A DNA stretch of 64,000 nt from Nonomuraea sp. NBC_00507 (GTDB lineage Bacteria > Actinomycetota > Actinomycetes > Streptosporangiales > Streptosporangiaceae): assembly GCF_036013525.1 (NCBI RefSeq), contig NZ_CP107853.1, positions 9,734,001 through 9,798,000 on the forward strand, written 5' to 3'. Below are positions 63,906 to 64,000 of this stretch, one piece after another (within the stretch, counting starts at the first letter, position 1; every line of letters begins with the position of its first letter). The notes beneath the pieces are model-generated. The model searched no databases, had not been told where the DNA came from, and saw nothing but the letters and a program-made list of their open reading frames with translations. The position numbers and the translations under genes were made by a program.

Positions 63906-64000
63906 GAGCGCCGTCGCCGTGTTCCCTGACGGATCGTCTTCCCCGCCGATCCGTGCGGCCGCCTCCGGCCGCCGGCCCGCATCGGCCGTGACGTGCGGCG
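63906..64000. other. window end
   Basis: No gene can be recognised in the last 95 bases. ACGGATC and GATCCGT flank a 12-base spacer, a possible hairpin. Confidence 0.3.

Overview
The window comes from the chromosome of a high-GC filamentous actinomycete. GC-rich codons, frequent GTG/TTG starts, several possible leaderless transcripts, a nitrogen-assimilation block (glnA, glnE, a GlnA2-type enzyme, nadE), terpene synthase, SARP/BTAD regulator, Ser/Thr kinase-WD40, ECF sigma factors with SnoaL tails and many TetR/ArsR/MerR regulators all fit Streptosporangiaceae (a Nonomuraea-like genome is my best guess) or a relative. No rRNA, tRNA, CRISPR array, integrase or intact insertion sequence was recognised.

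Layout. 1-7.6 kb: a broken AraC-like relic, a GH3 glycosidase, a DUF4191 membrane protein, a methyltransferase, an RDD protein, a membrane-anchored protein and glnA behind a four-part GlnR site. 7.6-16.3 kb: accessory DNA with an RHH-like protein, a secreted TolB-type propeller, a small HU protein, a cytosine-methylase/XRE chimera with an in-frame stop, packed tiny ORFs, an RHH + Doc-like/ClpC-N-domain fusion, and several gene fragments joined end to end. 16.3-20.6 kb: amidohydrolase with divergent TetR, B3/B4 protein, GNAT, membrane protein. 20.6-31 kb: glnE, HXXEE protein, amidotransferase-fold protein, kinase-WD40, hydrolase, membrane and hotdog-like proteins. 31-37.4 kb: ion channel, P-loop protein, subtilase, YCII protein, GNAT and the GlnA2-type gene with its own GlnR-like site. 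37.5-44.8 kb: EF-hand/terpene-synthase pair, ArsR-MFS pair, histidine kinase followed by an unusual BTAD-REC-HTH fusion. 44.8-55.6 kb: nadE, hydrolase, ArsR-SRPBCC pair, AlkD-like protein, SDR/MerR pair, two ECF41-type sigma factors around a double SnoaL protein, TetR and a metallopeptidase-like protein. 55.6-62.7 kb: a second accessory region with an inverted-repeat relic, an XRE/CYTH operon diverging from a methyltransferase operon, small secreted and membrane proteins, a long structured gene-poor stretch and a frameshifted element-type gene. 62.7-64 kb: a frameshifted ABC-2 permease and a membrane protein.

How the genes work together. GlnA makes glutamine, GlnE can adenylylate GlnA on its conserved Tyr loop, and the shared GTAAC-N6-GAAAC sequence before glnA and the GlnA2-type gene suggests joint control by GlnR. 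NadE uses glutamine for NAD synthesis. Many other units are a regulator next to its likely target with a visible operator: TetR-amidohydrolase, ArsR-MFS, ArsR-SRPBCC, MerR-SDR, TetR-metallopeptidase and XRE-CYTH/methyltransferase. The most unusual units are the RHH/Doc-ClpN fusion, the BTAD-REC-HTH fusion beside its histidine kinase, the EF-hand/terpene-synthase pair, and the XRE/CYTH versus methyltransferase/zinc-protein locus.
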